Shown here: positions 1 to 6,751 of the stretch, piece by piece
Position numbering within the stretch: the stretch's first letter is position 1
Layout of the letters: each line of letters opens with the position of its first letter
Assembly: GCA_016190405.1 (NCBI GenBank)
Contig: JACPQO010000038.1
Span: 1-14,689 of the forward strand
DNA: 14,689 bases
Origin: Chloroflexota bacterium
GTDB lineage: Bacteria > Chloroflexota > Dehalococcoidia > SM23-28-2 > RBG-16-64-32
Reading direction: 5' to 3'
Program-made: the position numbers and the translations under genes
The notes under the pieces: generated by a model
What the model saw: the letters and a program-made list of their open reading frames with translations, nothing else
Database searches by the model: none
Told to the model about the DNA's origin: nothing

Positions 1-1
1 G

Positions 2-28
2 AGCCCTTCGACTGCGCTCAGGACAGGC
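2..28. repeat. Dispersed short repeat, copy 1
   Basis: This copy begins AGCCCTTCGACTGCG and ends CTCAGGACAGGC. It matches the copy at 5310-5336 at all but one position, and a diverged version lies at 10137-10166. All three are outside, or at the very edge of, genes. I recall similar CCCTTCGAC...CTCAGG...CAGGC elements scattered through many environmental bacterial genomes, but their function is not known to me. Confidence 0.7.
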
Positions 29-79
29 CTCAGGACGATCGGATAGCAGCCTGGGTGCGCGAGAGAGGGTGACCGGCAG

Positions 80-126
80 GCGGGGGTATTTTAGACCCCC
101 GCAAGTCGGGGTCTGAAGACCCCGAC
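80..126. repeat. Paired palindromes downstream of the DUF167 gene (possible terminator)
   Basis: Two hairpins lie side by side. The first has 8-bp arms GCGGGGGT (80-87) and ACCCCCGC (95-102) around an AT-rich 7-base loop. The second has 10-bp arms GTCGGGGTCT (105-114) and AGACCCCGAC (117-126) around GA. They begin 20 bases past the stop of the minus-strand DUF167 gene, so they could end its transcript, but no clear U-tract follows. They look like members of a REP-like family rather than a single-purpose terminator. Confidence 0.6.
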
Positions 127-145
127 CTACACCATAAGGCCGGGC

Positions 146-406
146 TCAAGCCGTCAGCCTTCGCCGGACTTCATCCTCGTTGAGGCCGTCGACAAACAGC
201 AGCTTGTCGCGAGAGGCAGCTCCTCGCACCAGCGTCACGTTGCTGGCGGGCACCCCGAGCTGCCGTGCCAGCAGACGGCACACGGCCGTATTAGCGCGCC
301 CGCGCTCCGGCGCCGCTCGCACAGACATCCTCAGGACATCGCCCTGCCAGCCCAGGAGGGCGTCGGCGCGGGCGCCGGGTGTCACGCGCACGTTCAGGTA
401 GGCCAT
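146..406 (-). CDS. DUF167 (YggU-family) protein
   Basis: This is an 86-residue protein of the DUF167/YggU family, whose members are small single-domain proteins of about 80-100 residues with unsettled function. Family marks seen are the VRVTPGAR start of the first strand (residues 6-13), the APERGRAN segment (32-39) and the G..SRDK segment (62-68). An upstream in-frame ATG at 472 exists, but I prefer 406. The protein then begins directly at the conserved domain, AGGGACAGG precedes the ATG, and a TATAAT box at 432-437 lies inside the longer version. It diverges from the alpha/beta hydrolase gene. Confidence in the family is high; the cellular role is unknown. Confidence 0.85.
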   Translation of the reverse strand: MAYLNVRVTPGARADALLGWQGDVLRMSVRAAPERGRANTAVCRLLARQLGVPASNVTLVRGAASRDKLLFVDGLNEDEVRRRLTA

Positions 407-430
407 CCTGTCCCTACGAGAGGTTTTTGC

Positions 431-437
431 TATTATA
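431..437. promoter_or_regulatory. Overlapping divergent -10 boxes for the DUF167 and hydrolase genes
   Basis: On the minus strand 437-432 reads a perfect TATAAT, placed to start a transcript about 20 bases before the DUF167 ATG at 406. On the plus strand 431-436 reads TATTAT preceded by TGC, an extended -10 (TGn) form, about 57 bases before the hydrolase ATG at 493. I see no convincing -35 for either direction. The two boxes share six of seven bases. Confidence 0.45.
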
Positions 438-492
438 ACCGCGCCGTGATTGAGATGTTGCTGCGCCTGCACGACTTACAGAAGGGTGACCT

Positions 493-1359
493 ATGAGCGA
501 CCACTGGCCAGAACCCGAACACCGTTTCTATCAGTCGCAGCGGTTGAGGCTCCACTACGTGGTCTGGGGAGATGCCGGCAAGCCACCGATGATGCTCATC
601 CACGGCGGCCGGGACCACTGCCGGAACTGGGACGCCGTGGCCGCTGGCCTGACAGGTCGCTACGCCATCTATGCGCCCGACCTGCGGGGCCACGGCGACA
701 GCGAGTGGGCCCTGGGCGGGATGTACAGCCTCCCCGAGTTCGTGCTGGACGTGGCCACCCTGGCCGCCTCGATAGAGGGGCCCCTGACCCTCATCGGCCA
801 CTCCCTGGGGGGCGCCATCGCCCTCCAGTACGCGGGCACCTTCCCGGACCGCGTCGCCAAGGTGATCGCCATCGAAGGATGGGGCCCGCCGCTGCTGGAG
901 CACCAGACGGCCCACGTGCGAATGCGGCAGTGGATCGGTCACATGCACGAGATGGAGGAGCGCCGGCCTCGCCGCTACCCGACCGTAGAGGACGCCACGA
1001 GGCGTATGCTGGAGGCCAACCCGCACCTGACGCCGGAGATGGCGCTCCACCTGACCAAGCACGGCACCGGGCGCAACGACGACCGCACCCTATCCTGGAA
1101 ATTCGATAACTACGTGCGGATCCGCTCGCCCTACGAATTCAACCTGGAGGACGCCCAGGACATCTGGGCGCAGATCCGCTCGCCGGTGCTGCTGGTCAAA
1201 GGCGCCGAAAGCTGGGCGCTGGACCCGGAGAAGGACGGCCGGGCGCGGGTCATCCCCGATCGGCGCACCGTCATGATCCAGGGGGCCGGTCACTGGGTGC
1301 ACCACGACCAGCTGGAGCGGTTCCTGGAGGTGGCCTCGCAGTTCCTGACAGACCATTGA
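493..1359 (+). CDS. Alpha/beta hydrolase
   Basis: This 288-residue protein has the alpha/beta hydrolase fold, probably a cytoplasmic esterase, lactonase or C-C hydrolase; the substrate cannot be told from sequence. Visible landmarks are the oxyanion-loop HGG (37-39), DLRGHGDS (63-70), the nucleophile elbow GHSLGG with Ser104, and a C-terminal GAGH with His267 as the catalytic base. The acid is less clear: the usual Asp position after strand 6 reads KGAESWALD, so Glu239 or Asp244 are candidates. A helical cap lies at about residues 130-220. There is no signal peptide. The ATG is preceded by GAAGGGTGACCT, a good ribosome site. A hairpin follows the stop, and the next gene is DUF488 on the same strand. 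Confidence 0.9.
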   Translation: MSDHWPEPEHRFYQSQRLRLHYVVWGDAGKPPMMLIHGGRDHCRNWDAVAAGLTGRYAIYAPDLRGHGDSEWALGGMYSLPEFVLDVATLAASIEGPLTLIGHSLGGAIALQYAGTFPDRVAKVIAIEGWGPPLLEHQTAHVRMRQWIGHMHEMEERRPRRYPTVEDATRRMLEANPHLTPEMALHLTKHGTGRNDDRTLSWKFDNYVRIRSPYEFNLEDAQDIWAQIRSPVLLVKGAESWALDPEKDGRARVIPDRRTVMIQGAGHWVHHDQLERFLEVASQFLTDH

Positions 1360-1363
1360 ACCA

Positions 1364-1396
1364 AGAGCACGAGCAGTCGCCTTGCTCGTTTGCTCT
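1364..1396 (+). terminator. Hairpin after the hydrolase gene, possible terminator
   Basis: Arms AGAGC-ACGAGCA (1364-1375) and TGCTCGT-TT-GCTCT (1383-1396) form a 12-bp stem with a two-T bulge and a 7-base loop, starting 5 bases after the hydrolase stop. T-rich sequence follows, but it is interrupted by GC. It could act as a weak terminator or attenuator before the DUF488 gene, whose start at 1438 lies beyond it. Confidence 0.4.
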
Positions 1397-1437
1397 TTGC
1401 TCTTTGTTCTATTGCTCCGGGGAGGCGCGCTAAAGGG

Positions 1438-1959
1438 GTGGAGCTCTACACCGTCGGCCACTCCACTCGAAGCCTGGAAGAGCTTATCGAGGCGCTGCAG
1501 TCCCACGGCGTCCGGCTGCTGGTGGACATCCGCTCCGTCCCGCGCTCGCGGCACGTGCCGCAGTCGAACCAGGACGTCCTGGCAGAGGCGCTGCCGGCAG
1601 CGGGCATCGGCTATCTGCACATGAAGGCGCTGGGGGGCTGGCGCAAGGACTCGCGGCCGGACTCGCCCAACACCGGCTGGCGCAGCCCGGGGTTCCGCGC
1701 CTACGCCGACTATATGCTGACGGAGGAGTTCGAGGCGGCGCTGGCGGAGCTGCTGGCGCACGCTCAGGAGCGCCCGACCGCCATCATGTGCGCCGAGGCT
1801 ACGCCTTACCGCTGCCATCGCTCGCTGGTCTCCGACGCGCTGACCGCGAGAGACGTGCGCGTGCTGCACATCATGGCCCCCGGCAAGTCGCAGCCGCACC
1901 GGCTGACCTCCTTCGCGCGGGTGGAGGGGAGCCGCGTCACCTACCCGCCACCCCCGTGA
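1438..1959 (+). CDS. DUF488 family protein
   Basis: This 173-residue protein belongs to DUF488, a family of unestablished biochemical function. The family pattern is clear: an opening LYTVGHSTRS (3-12), DIRSVPRSR (30-38), a central GGWR, CAE (118-120) and CHR (126-128). The conserved Cys, His and Arg residues in these motifs probably form an active or metal site. I chose the GTG at 1438, which puts the conserved strand right at the N terminus and follows GGGGAGG at 1419-1425. A start at 1390 would add 16 non-conserved residues encoded by the hairpin region. The phosphotransferase gene begins 30 bases after the stop, so the two may be cotranscribed. Confidence 0.85.
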   Translation: MELYTVGHSTRSLEELIEALQSHGVRLLVDIRSVPRSRHVPQSNQDVLAEALPAAGIGYLHMKALGGWRKDSRPDSPNTGWRSPGFRAYADYMLTEEFEAALAELLAHAQERPTAIMCAEATPYRCHRSLVSDALTARDVRVLHIMAPGKSQPHRLTSFARVEGSRVTYPPPP

Positions 1960-1989
1960 TATCATTTCGACACTGGATTGGGGGTCAAC

Positions 1990-3150
1990 ATGCCGGTTGA
2001 GACACCGCGAACGGTCGACGAGCTTACGCCGGAGTATCTGTCCGGCGTGGCCGCGAGGATGCTGGGCGACCCCTCCCTGGAGGTCACCAGTTTCACGGTG
2101 ACGCCTGATCCGTTCGAGTTCCCCCGCTTCGGGGAGAAGCAGTTCTTCGAGATCGCCTTCGGCTATCGCGGCAGCGGCGGCGGGGGAACCTCGACGATGA
2201 TCCTGCGCGTCCTGCCGCCCATGGACGCCGTGATGATGCTCACCGGCGACACCGAGCACCGCGAGCTGAAGGCGTTCGAGACGGGGCTGCTGGCCATGGT
2301 GCCGCCCACGTTCCACGTGCCTTACATCGACATCGTTCACCGCCCGGAGCGGGAGCAGTACTGGGTGTTCGTGGAGGACGTCCGGCCGGACATGGCGCGG
2401 CTGGGCATGACCGAGGCCCTGGGGGATGAGACGCTGCGGCTCATCCTGTCGCACCTGGCGGCCTTCCACGCGGCGTTCTGGGGACGCCATGACGTGCTCG
2501 GCCAGCCCTGGCTGATGCGGCTGGAGCGGCCGGTGGACTACTTCTACCGCTGCATCGTGGACATCCTGGACGGGATGAAGGGGGCATCCGAGCCCTCCCG
2601 CTACATCATCGATAAGTGGCCGTGGCTTCAGGAAGGGGTGCTGCGCCTTTTCGACTCCCTGGCGCCGCCGACGCGACACTGGATGGAGACGCTGTACCGG
2701 GAGCCGGAGCGGCTCCTGGAGAAGGTGAGGCCGCTGTCCCGCACCCTCTGCCATTACGACTTCGACAACCGCAACCTGGGCATCCGCGAAGGAGCGAACG
2801 GTCCCCAGACGGTAGTCATCGACTGGGAGATTGTGGGCGAAGGGCTATCCTCAGCGGACGTGGGGCGGTTCCTGGCCTACCAGCAGCCGCCCAACGCGGG
2901 GGAGCTGGTGGAGCACTACCTGGACGAGCTGGAGCGCCACCTGGGCCGCAGCATGGACCGGGAGGAATGGCATTACGGGTCGGAGCTGGTGACGGTGGCC
3001 ATCTGGCAGATCATAGGCGTGCAGTTCGGGGCGCTGGTCAGCACGCCGACCTCGCCGGTGTCAGCGGAGCAGCGCCAGGGGCTGAAGGCCCGCGTCTACT
3101 CGGACATCGAGCACGTGCAGGCGCTGGTGCGCAAGCACCGGATGGCGTGA
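1990..3150 (+). CDS. Phosphotransferase-fold (APH-like) protein
   Basis: This 386-residue protein has the aminoglycoside-phosphotransferase/choline-kinase fold. The catalytic loop is HYDFDNRN (His255, Asp257, Asn262), and the metal-binding Asp278 sits in VVIDWE, where typical kinases have DFG. N-terminal to it are a probable nucleotide-binding lobe (about 30-130) and a helical region. Such proteins are ATP- or GTP-dependent kinases of small molecules; the substrate is unknown. There is no reason to call it antibiotic resistance. ATG 1990 is favoured over an in-frame TTG at 1978 because TGGGGGT lies five bases before it. A second, shorter member of the superfamily is at 7946-8962. Confidence 0.85.
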   Translation: MPVETPRTVDELTPEYLSGVAARMLGDPSLEVTSFTVTPDPFEFPRFGEKQFFEIAFGYRGSGGGGTSTMILRVLPPMDAVMMLTGDTEHRELKAFETGLLAMVPPTFHVPYIDIVHRPEREQYWVFVEDVRPDMARLGMTEALGDETLRLILSHLAAFHAAFWGRHDVLGQPWLMRLERPVDYFYRCIVDILDGMKGASEPSRYIIDKWPWLQEGVLRLFDSLAPPTRHWMETLYREPERLLEKVRPLSRTLCHYDFDNRNLGIREGANGPQTVVIDWEIVGEGLSSADVGRFLAYQQPPNAGELVEHYLDELERHLGRSMDREEWHYGSELVTVAIWQIIGVQFGALVSTPTSPVSAEQRQGLKARVYSDIEHVQALVRKHRMA

Positions 3151-3198
3151 CCTGCCCACACGGGCGGGCTGGATGGCCCGCGCTACGACTTGGTGGGG

Positions 3199-3237
3199 CT
3201 ACACCTTCCGCTTGCCGTAGTAGGGCAGGAGCGTTTC
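3199..3237 (-). pseudogene. Duplicate of the last 12 codons and stop of the ThDP enzyme gene
   Basis: Read on the minus strand, this stretch encodes ETLLPYYGKRKV and then TAG, residue for residue the end of the ThDP enzyme at 3382-5148. Five of the 36 coding bases differ and every difference is synonymous (GAA/GAG, CTG/TTG, CCC/CCG, GGC/GGG, GTG/GTC). The frame is the same as the upstream gene, and no stop occurs between the gene's TAG (3382-3384) and this one. The residue before the Glu is Phe here and Asp in the gene, and upstream similarity ends there. The simplest reading is the surviving 3' tip of a diverged tandem paralog whose body was deleted. Confidence 0.65.
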
Positions 3238-3251
3238 AAATATCCTACCCC

Positions 3252-3309
3252 GCGCATTGAAATGCGCAGCTCCGGACGGCAGATCGTAGCTGCAGGGCTT
3301 CAGCCCTGC
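3252..3309. repeat. Two REP-like palindromes
   Basis: The first palindrome has 7-bp arms GCGCATT (3252-3258) and AATGCGC (3261-3267) around GA. The second has 8-bp arms GCAGGGCT (3292-3299) and AGCCCTGC (3302-3309) around TC. They fill the gap between the duplicated ThDP tail and the ThDP gene. Neither is followed by a U-tract, so a terminator role is unproven. Confidence 0.6.
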
Positions 3310-3381
3310 CCGGTAGCGGGCTTCTTGTACATGACCGTGGCTAGGGCAACGAGGCCCCGCCTGGCGACCTGAAGCTCGCTG

Positions 3382-5148
3382 CTAGACCTTCCGCTTCCCG
3401 TAGTACGGCAAGAGCGTCTCGTCGCTGGCCTTCTTCTCTTCCGCCGCGGGGGCCGGGGCCGGGGCCTTGGGGGGCGGCGCCGCCATTCCCATCAGGGCCA
3501 GGGTCACCGGCGCGATGGGCTCGCCATCGATGAGGACGTTCAGGCAGGCCGGCCGCCCGGAAGCGAATGCCCGCTCCAGGGCCGGCCTGATCTCTGCGGG
3601 CCGCTCCACCAGCTCGGCGTGGCAGCCGAAGCCCTCGGCCGCCTTCTCGTAGTGCACGAGCCCCAGCTCGGTGGCCACGGTGCGGCCCTGGAACATCATC
3701 TGCTGGCCGTGCTTGGACATGCCCCAGGCGCCGTCGTTGAACACCACCTTGACCACGGGCAGGTTGTGGCGGGCCATCGTATCGAACTCGGCGAAATTCA
3801 GGCCCACCGAGCCATCGCCGCTGACCACCAGGACCTGACGGTCGGGGAAGGCGAGCTTGGCGGCGGCGCCGAAGGGAAGCCCGACGCCCAGGCAGCCCAG
3901 GTATCCGTGCGAGAGGAAGGAGCCGGGGCGCGTCTGCTGGAGGGCCGAGCCGATCCAGTCGGCCGCCTCGCCGCCGTCGGCGACGACGATGGCGTCGTCG
4001 TCCAGAGAAGCGGCGATGTCGTGGCCCAGGCGGTGGGGATGGATGGGGGTAGCGTCGCTGTCCAGGACATGGGCGAAGGCCCGGGCCCGTCCCGTCTTGG
4101 CGGTGGTTAGAGCGTCGAGCCAGGCGGCGCGAGAGGGCCAGCGGCGGCCCTTAGCGCCGGCGATCAGCTGCCGCAGCACCTGGCGGCAGTCGCCGGCGAT
4201 GCCGAGCTGGATGTCGCGGTTGCGGCCGATCTCCGCCGGCTCGATGTCCACCTGGATGACCTTGGCGTCGGGCGGGATGATGGAGCGCCGGCCGCCGGTA
4301 AACATGCCGAGCCGGGCACCCAGGATGAGGATGACGTCCGGCAGGCCGCCCTGACCGCCGAGGGCGGAGCTGACCATAAGGCCGTAGCCGTTGAAGCCCA
4401 GAGGGCCGTCCTCGGGCACGGCGCCGCGGGCCTTGGAGTTGGCGAAGACCGGCGTCTCGGTCATTTCGGCGAACTCCCGCAGCTCGGCGGCGGCCCCGGC
4501 GAACCAGACGCCGCCGCCGGCCATGATAGCCGGGCGCTGGGCGGCGGCCAGCAGCTCCAGGGCCCGGGCCACCGCCTCGGGCTGGGCCGCCGGCGCGGCC
4601 TCGGGGATGAACTGCGCCGGCCAGGAGACGCGCTCCTCTTCAACACCCCCGAAGAGGACGTCGATGGGGAGCTCCAGGTACACGGGGCCGGGACGCCCCG
4701 TGATGGCCTGCCGCAGGGCCATAGCGGTCAGGTCAGGGATGCGCTGCGTGTGGTAGACCGTACGCGACCACTTGGTAATGGGCCGCATCATCTCCAGCTG
4801 GGGCATCCCCTGCAAGGGCAGCGTCTCGTCGTCCAGCAGGGGGCTGCGGCCGCCCAGGACCAGCATGGGGACGCAGTCCAGGTAGGCGTTGGTCACGGCC
4901 GTGACCGCGTCGGTGGTGCCGGGGCCGGCGGTGTCGGCGCAGACTCCCACGCGACCGGTGGCGCGCGCCCAGCCGTCGGCCATGTGGCCGGCGGCCTGCT
5001 CATGCCGCACATCGATGATGCGGAAGCCCTGTCGGTCGCAGGCCTCCAGGATGGGGTCCAGGTGACCCCCGTGAAGGGTGAACAGTTCGCGGACGCCGGC
5101 GCTGGCCAGGACGCGGGCCACCATCTCGCCGCCGTTGACTCTACTCAT
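3382..5148 (-). CDS. ThDP-dependent enzyme, acetolactate synthase-like
   Basis: This 588-residue protein has the three-domain layout of the acetolactate synthase/benzoylformate decarboxylase family. The PYR domain (about 1-170) carries the catalytic Glu50 in RHEQAAGH. A central domain spans about 190-325. The PP domain (about 375-550) has the ThDP-Mg motif from GDGS (444-447) to Asn471 in FNDG. The length fits acetolactate synthase large subunits, but no small regulatory subunit or other ilv gene is nearby, so a different 2-oxoacid or acyl-CoA substrate is possible. The last ~30 residues form a Pro/Ala/Lys linker ending in ETLLPYYGKRKV, a tail duplicated at 3199-3237. ATG 5148 follows AGGAGG by six bases; an ATG at 5184 lies inside the -10 box and is rejected. 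Confidence 0.88.
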   Translation of the reverse strand: MSRVNGGEMVARVLASAGVRELFTLHGGHLDPILEACDRQGFRIIDVRHEQAAGHMADGWARATGRVGVCADTAGPGTTDAVTAVTNAYLDCVPMLVLGGRSPLLDDETLPLQGMPQLEMMRPITKWSRTVYHTQRIPDLTAMALRQAITGRPGPVYLELPIDVLFGGVEEERVSWPAQFIPEAAPAAQPEAVARALELLAAAQRPAIMAGGGVWFAGAAAELREFAEMTETPVFANSKARGAVPEDGPLGFNGYGLMVSSALGGQGGLPDVILILGARLGMFTGGRRSIIPPDAKVIQVDIEPAEIGRNRDIQLGIAGDCRQVLRQLIAGAKGRRWPSRAAWLDALTTAKTGRARAFAHVLDSDATPIHPHRLGHDIAASLDDDAIVVADGGEAADWIGSALQQTRPGSFLSHGYLGCLGVGLPFGAAAKLAFPDRQVLVVSGDGSVGLNFAEFDTMARHNLPVVKVVFNDGAWGMSKHGQQMMFQGRTVATELGLVHYEKAAEGFGCHAELVERPAEIRPALERAFASGRPACLNVLIDGEPIAPVTLALMGMAAPPPKAPAPAPAAEEKKASDETLLPYYGKRKV

Positions 5149-5182
5149 GGCGCACCTCCTACTGCCTCTGCGGGGCGTGTGC

Positions 5183-5188
5183 ATTATA
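5183..5188 (-). promoter_or_regulatory. -10 box of the ThDP enzyme gene
   Basis: The minus strand reads a perfect TATAAT here, 34 bases before the ATG at 5148, giving a leader of about 28 bases. The -35 at 17 bp spacing is poor (TTTCCT, 3 of 6). No operator-like repeat or leader peptide of the kind used for branched-chain attenuation is visible. Confidence 0.6.
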
Positions 5189-5266
5189 AGCCGATTTGCC
5201 CGGCCAGGAAACGGTGCGCTGGTGGCGCTGGCATCTCAAAGATTCATGTTCCTGGGATTATCCATA

Positions 5267-5286
5267 CCCCACCATGAATGGTGGGG
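5267..5286. repeat. Palindrome with 9-bp arms
   Basis: Arms CCCCACCAT (5267-5275) and ATGGTGGGG (5278-5286) flank GA. The element lies between the ThDP gene start and the end of the HD-GYP gene, next to a dispersed-repeat copy. It shares the TGAA apex with other palindromes in the window. Confidence 0.6.
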
Positions 5287-5309
5287 CATCAACTCGAAAT
5301 CGATGCCGC

Positions 5310-5336
5310 AGCCCTTCGACTCCGCTCAGGACAGGC
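5310..5336. repeat. Dispersed short repeat, copy 2
   Basis: It reads AGCCCTTCGACTCCG then CTCAGGACAGGC and is nearly identical to the copy at 2-28. The rest of the 275-base gap 5149-5423 holds the ThDP promoter and one palindrome. I see no gene in it. Confidence 0.7.
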
Positions 5337-5423
5337 TTTCAAGCTGCGGTGGAGCTTGCCTTCCAACCATGAATGAACGGAACGCTATCTTAGGGGGTTT
5401 GGGCGAGAAACGAGAGAAAGTCG

Positions 5424-6749
5424 CTAACCGCCGGGGACGAAGGTGGCCATCTCGGGGATCGCTGCGGCGGCCTGCCGGCGCCCGTCGTGGTCGTGGGGGC
5501 GGATAAGGCCGCGGCGCTCGACCTCCAGGAAGGCGCGTACCACCGTGGGGTCGAACTGCTTGCCGGAGTTGCGAACGATCTCATCGATGGCCTGCCGGTG
5601 GCTGCGGGCGCGCCGGTAGGGGCGATCAGATGTGATGGCGTCGTAGGTGTCCACAACGGCGAAGATGCGGGCTCCTACCGGGATTCCCTGGCCCCGCAGC
5701 TGGCGGGGGTAGCCGCCGCCGTCGTAGCGTTCGTGGTGGGAGTGGACGATCTCGGCGACACTCTCCAGACCCTCGATGTCGGCCAGGATCTGGAAACCCA
5801 GGCCGGGATGACGCCGCATCTCGGCCCACTCGTCCTCGGTCAGCGACGCGGGCTTGGAGAGGATGGCGTCGGGCACGCCTATCTTGCCGATGTCGTGCAG
5901 GGCCGCCGCCTGCTCGATCTTCTTCACGTGCGCGTCGGGGAGTCCCATTCGCCTGGCGACCAGGCGGGCCAGGTGGGCGACGCGCTGAGAATGGCCCTGG
6001 GTGGCGCTATCCCGCATGTCCAGGGCGCTGCACAGGACCTGCATGATGGACTGGTACTGCCTGTGGTTCAGGCGCATGTTTTCCAGGCTGAGACCGATGA
6101 CGATGCCGATGGACTCCAGCAGCTTGCGGTCGTGGAGGTCGGATGCGCGCCGCGAGCCGATAAGGCAGAGGACGGCGACGACGCGCTCCATGGATATCAG
6201 GGGCACATAGGCCACGGTGTGGGCGCCATCGAAGAGGCCGGACCAGCAGGGGTGATCGGACAGTTGTCCCAGGATGGCGCGATGTCCTTCCAGGACCCGC
6301 CGCATCGGTCCCTGGTCCGTAGTGAGGTGCTGACGCCCCGGCCAGGTCTCCGGCAGGCCATGACTAGCCAGGGGCACGAGCCGCTGAGCCGGGTCTACCC
6401 AGGCCAGGAGGGCGGCTTCGGTCCTGAGGTAGGAGCTGGTCAGCTGGAGCGCCAGGTCGCAGGCCCGGCGAAGGTCGAACACGGCGCTGAGCTGAAGGGC
6501 GATGAGGTGAGGATAGGTGCTCTGTTTGCGGAGCTTGAATATCAGCCGGAAGGATCCTTCTATAGCGCCGGTGGCGATAGCCATAGCGACAAGGAAGGGG
6601 ATTATCATCTCAGACAGCGTGAATTCGAGAAGGATGTAATAGAGGGGCTGGATGGCGCAGATGGCGGCGTACACCCCCGCCTGCACCATGCGCTTGATTC
6701 TAATGGCTTCCCGAATCGGCTCTGGGACGCTGTTGCGTTGGCGCTTCAA
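5424..6749 (-). CDS. Membrane-anchored GAF/HD-GYP cyclic-di-GMP phosphodiesterase
   Basis: This 441-residue protein has two predicted membrane segments near residues 22-40 and 47-68, a GAF-like sensor region (about 95-220) and a C-terminal HD-GYP domain (about 230-410). Catalytic signatures are complete: His285-Asp286 in LHDIGKIG, and HHERYDGGGYP at 338-348. By family knowledge it should hydrolyse cyclic-di-GMP. The start is a TTG just two bases after the stop of the diguanylate cyclase gene, so translation is probably coupled. A fallback ATG at 6689 would remove 20 residues and has no ribosome site. The upstream partner makes the molecule this enzyme breaks down. Confidence 0.9.
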   Translation of the reverse strand: MKRQRNSVPEPIREAIRIKRMVQAGVYAAICAIQPLYYILLEFTLSEMIIPFLVAMAIATGAIEGSFRLIFKLRKQSTYPHLIALQLSAVFDLRRACDLALQLTSSYLRTEAALLAWVDPAQRLVPLASHGLPETWPGRQHLTTDQGPMRRVLEGHRAILGQLSDHPCWSGLFDGAHTVAYVPLISMERVVAVLCLIGSRRASDLHDRKLLESIGIVIGLSLENMRLNHRQYQSIMQVLCSALDMRDSATQGHSQRVAHLARLVARRMGLPDAHVKKIEQAAALHDIGKIGVPDAILSKPASLTEDEWAEMRRHPGLGFQILADIEGLESVAEIVHSHHERYDGGGYPRQLRGQGIPVGARIFAVVDTYDAITSDRPYRRARSHRQAIDEIVRNSGKQFDPTVVRAFLEVERRGLIRPHDHDGRRQAAAAIPEMATFVPGG

Positions 6750-6751
6750 GG

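Noticed and set aside
433..1062. 209-residue minus-strand frame over the hydrolase gene
   Set aside because: The plus strand encodes a full alpha/beta hydrolase here with Ser104 and His267 motifs; the reverse frame has no recognisable feature.
1090..2754. 554-residue open frame on the minus strand
   Set aside because: It lies antisense to the DUF488 and phosphotransferase genes, which have clear motifs. Its His/Arg/Gln-rich composition is typical of an antisense frame in high-GC coding DNA, and no domain is recognisable.
1990..3150. Aminoglycoside resistance gene
   Set aside because: Only the general APH kinase fold is visible. Such proteins are widespread with non-antibiotic substrates, and no resistance context is nearby.
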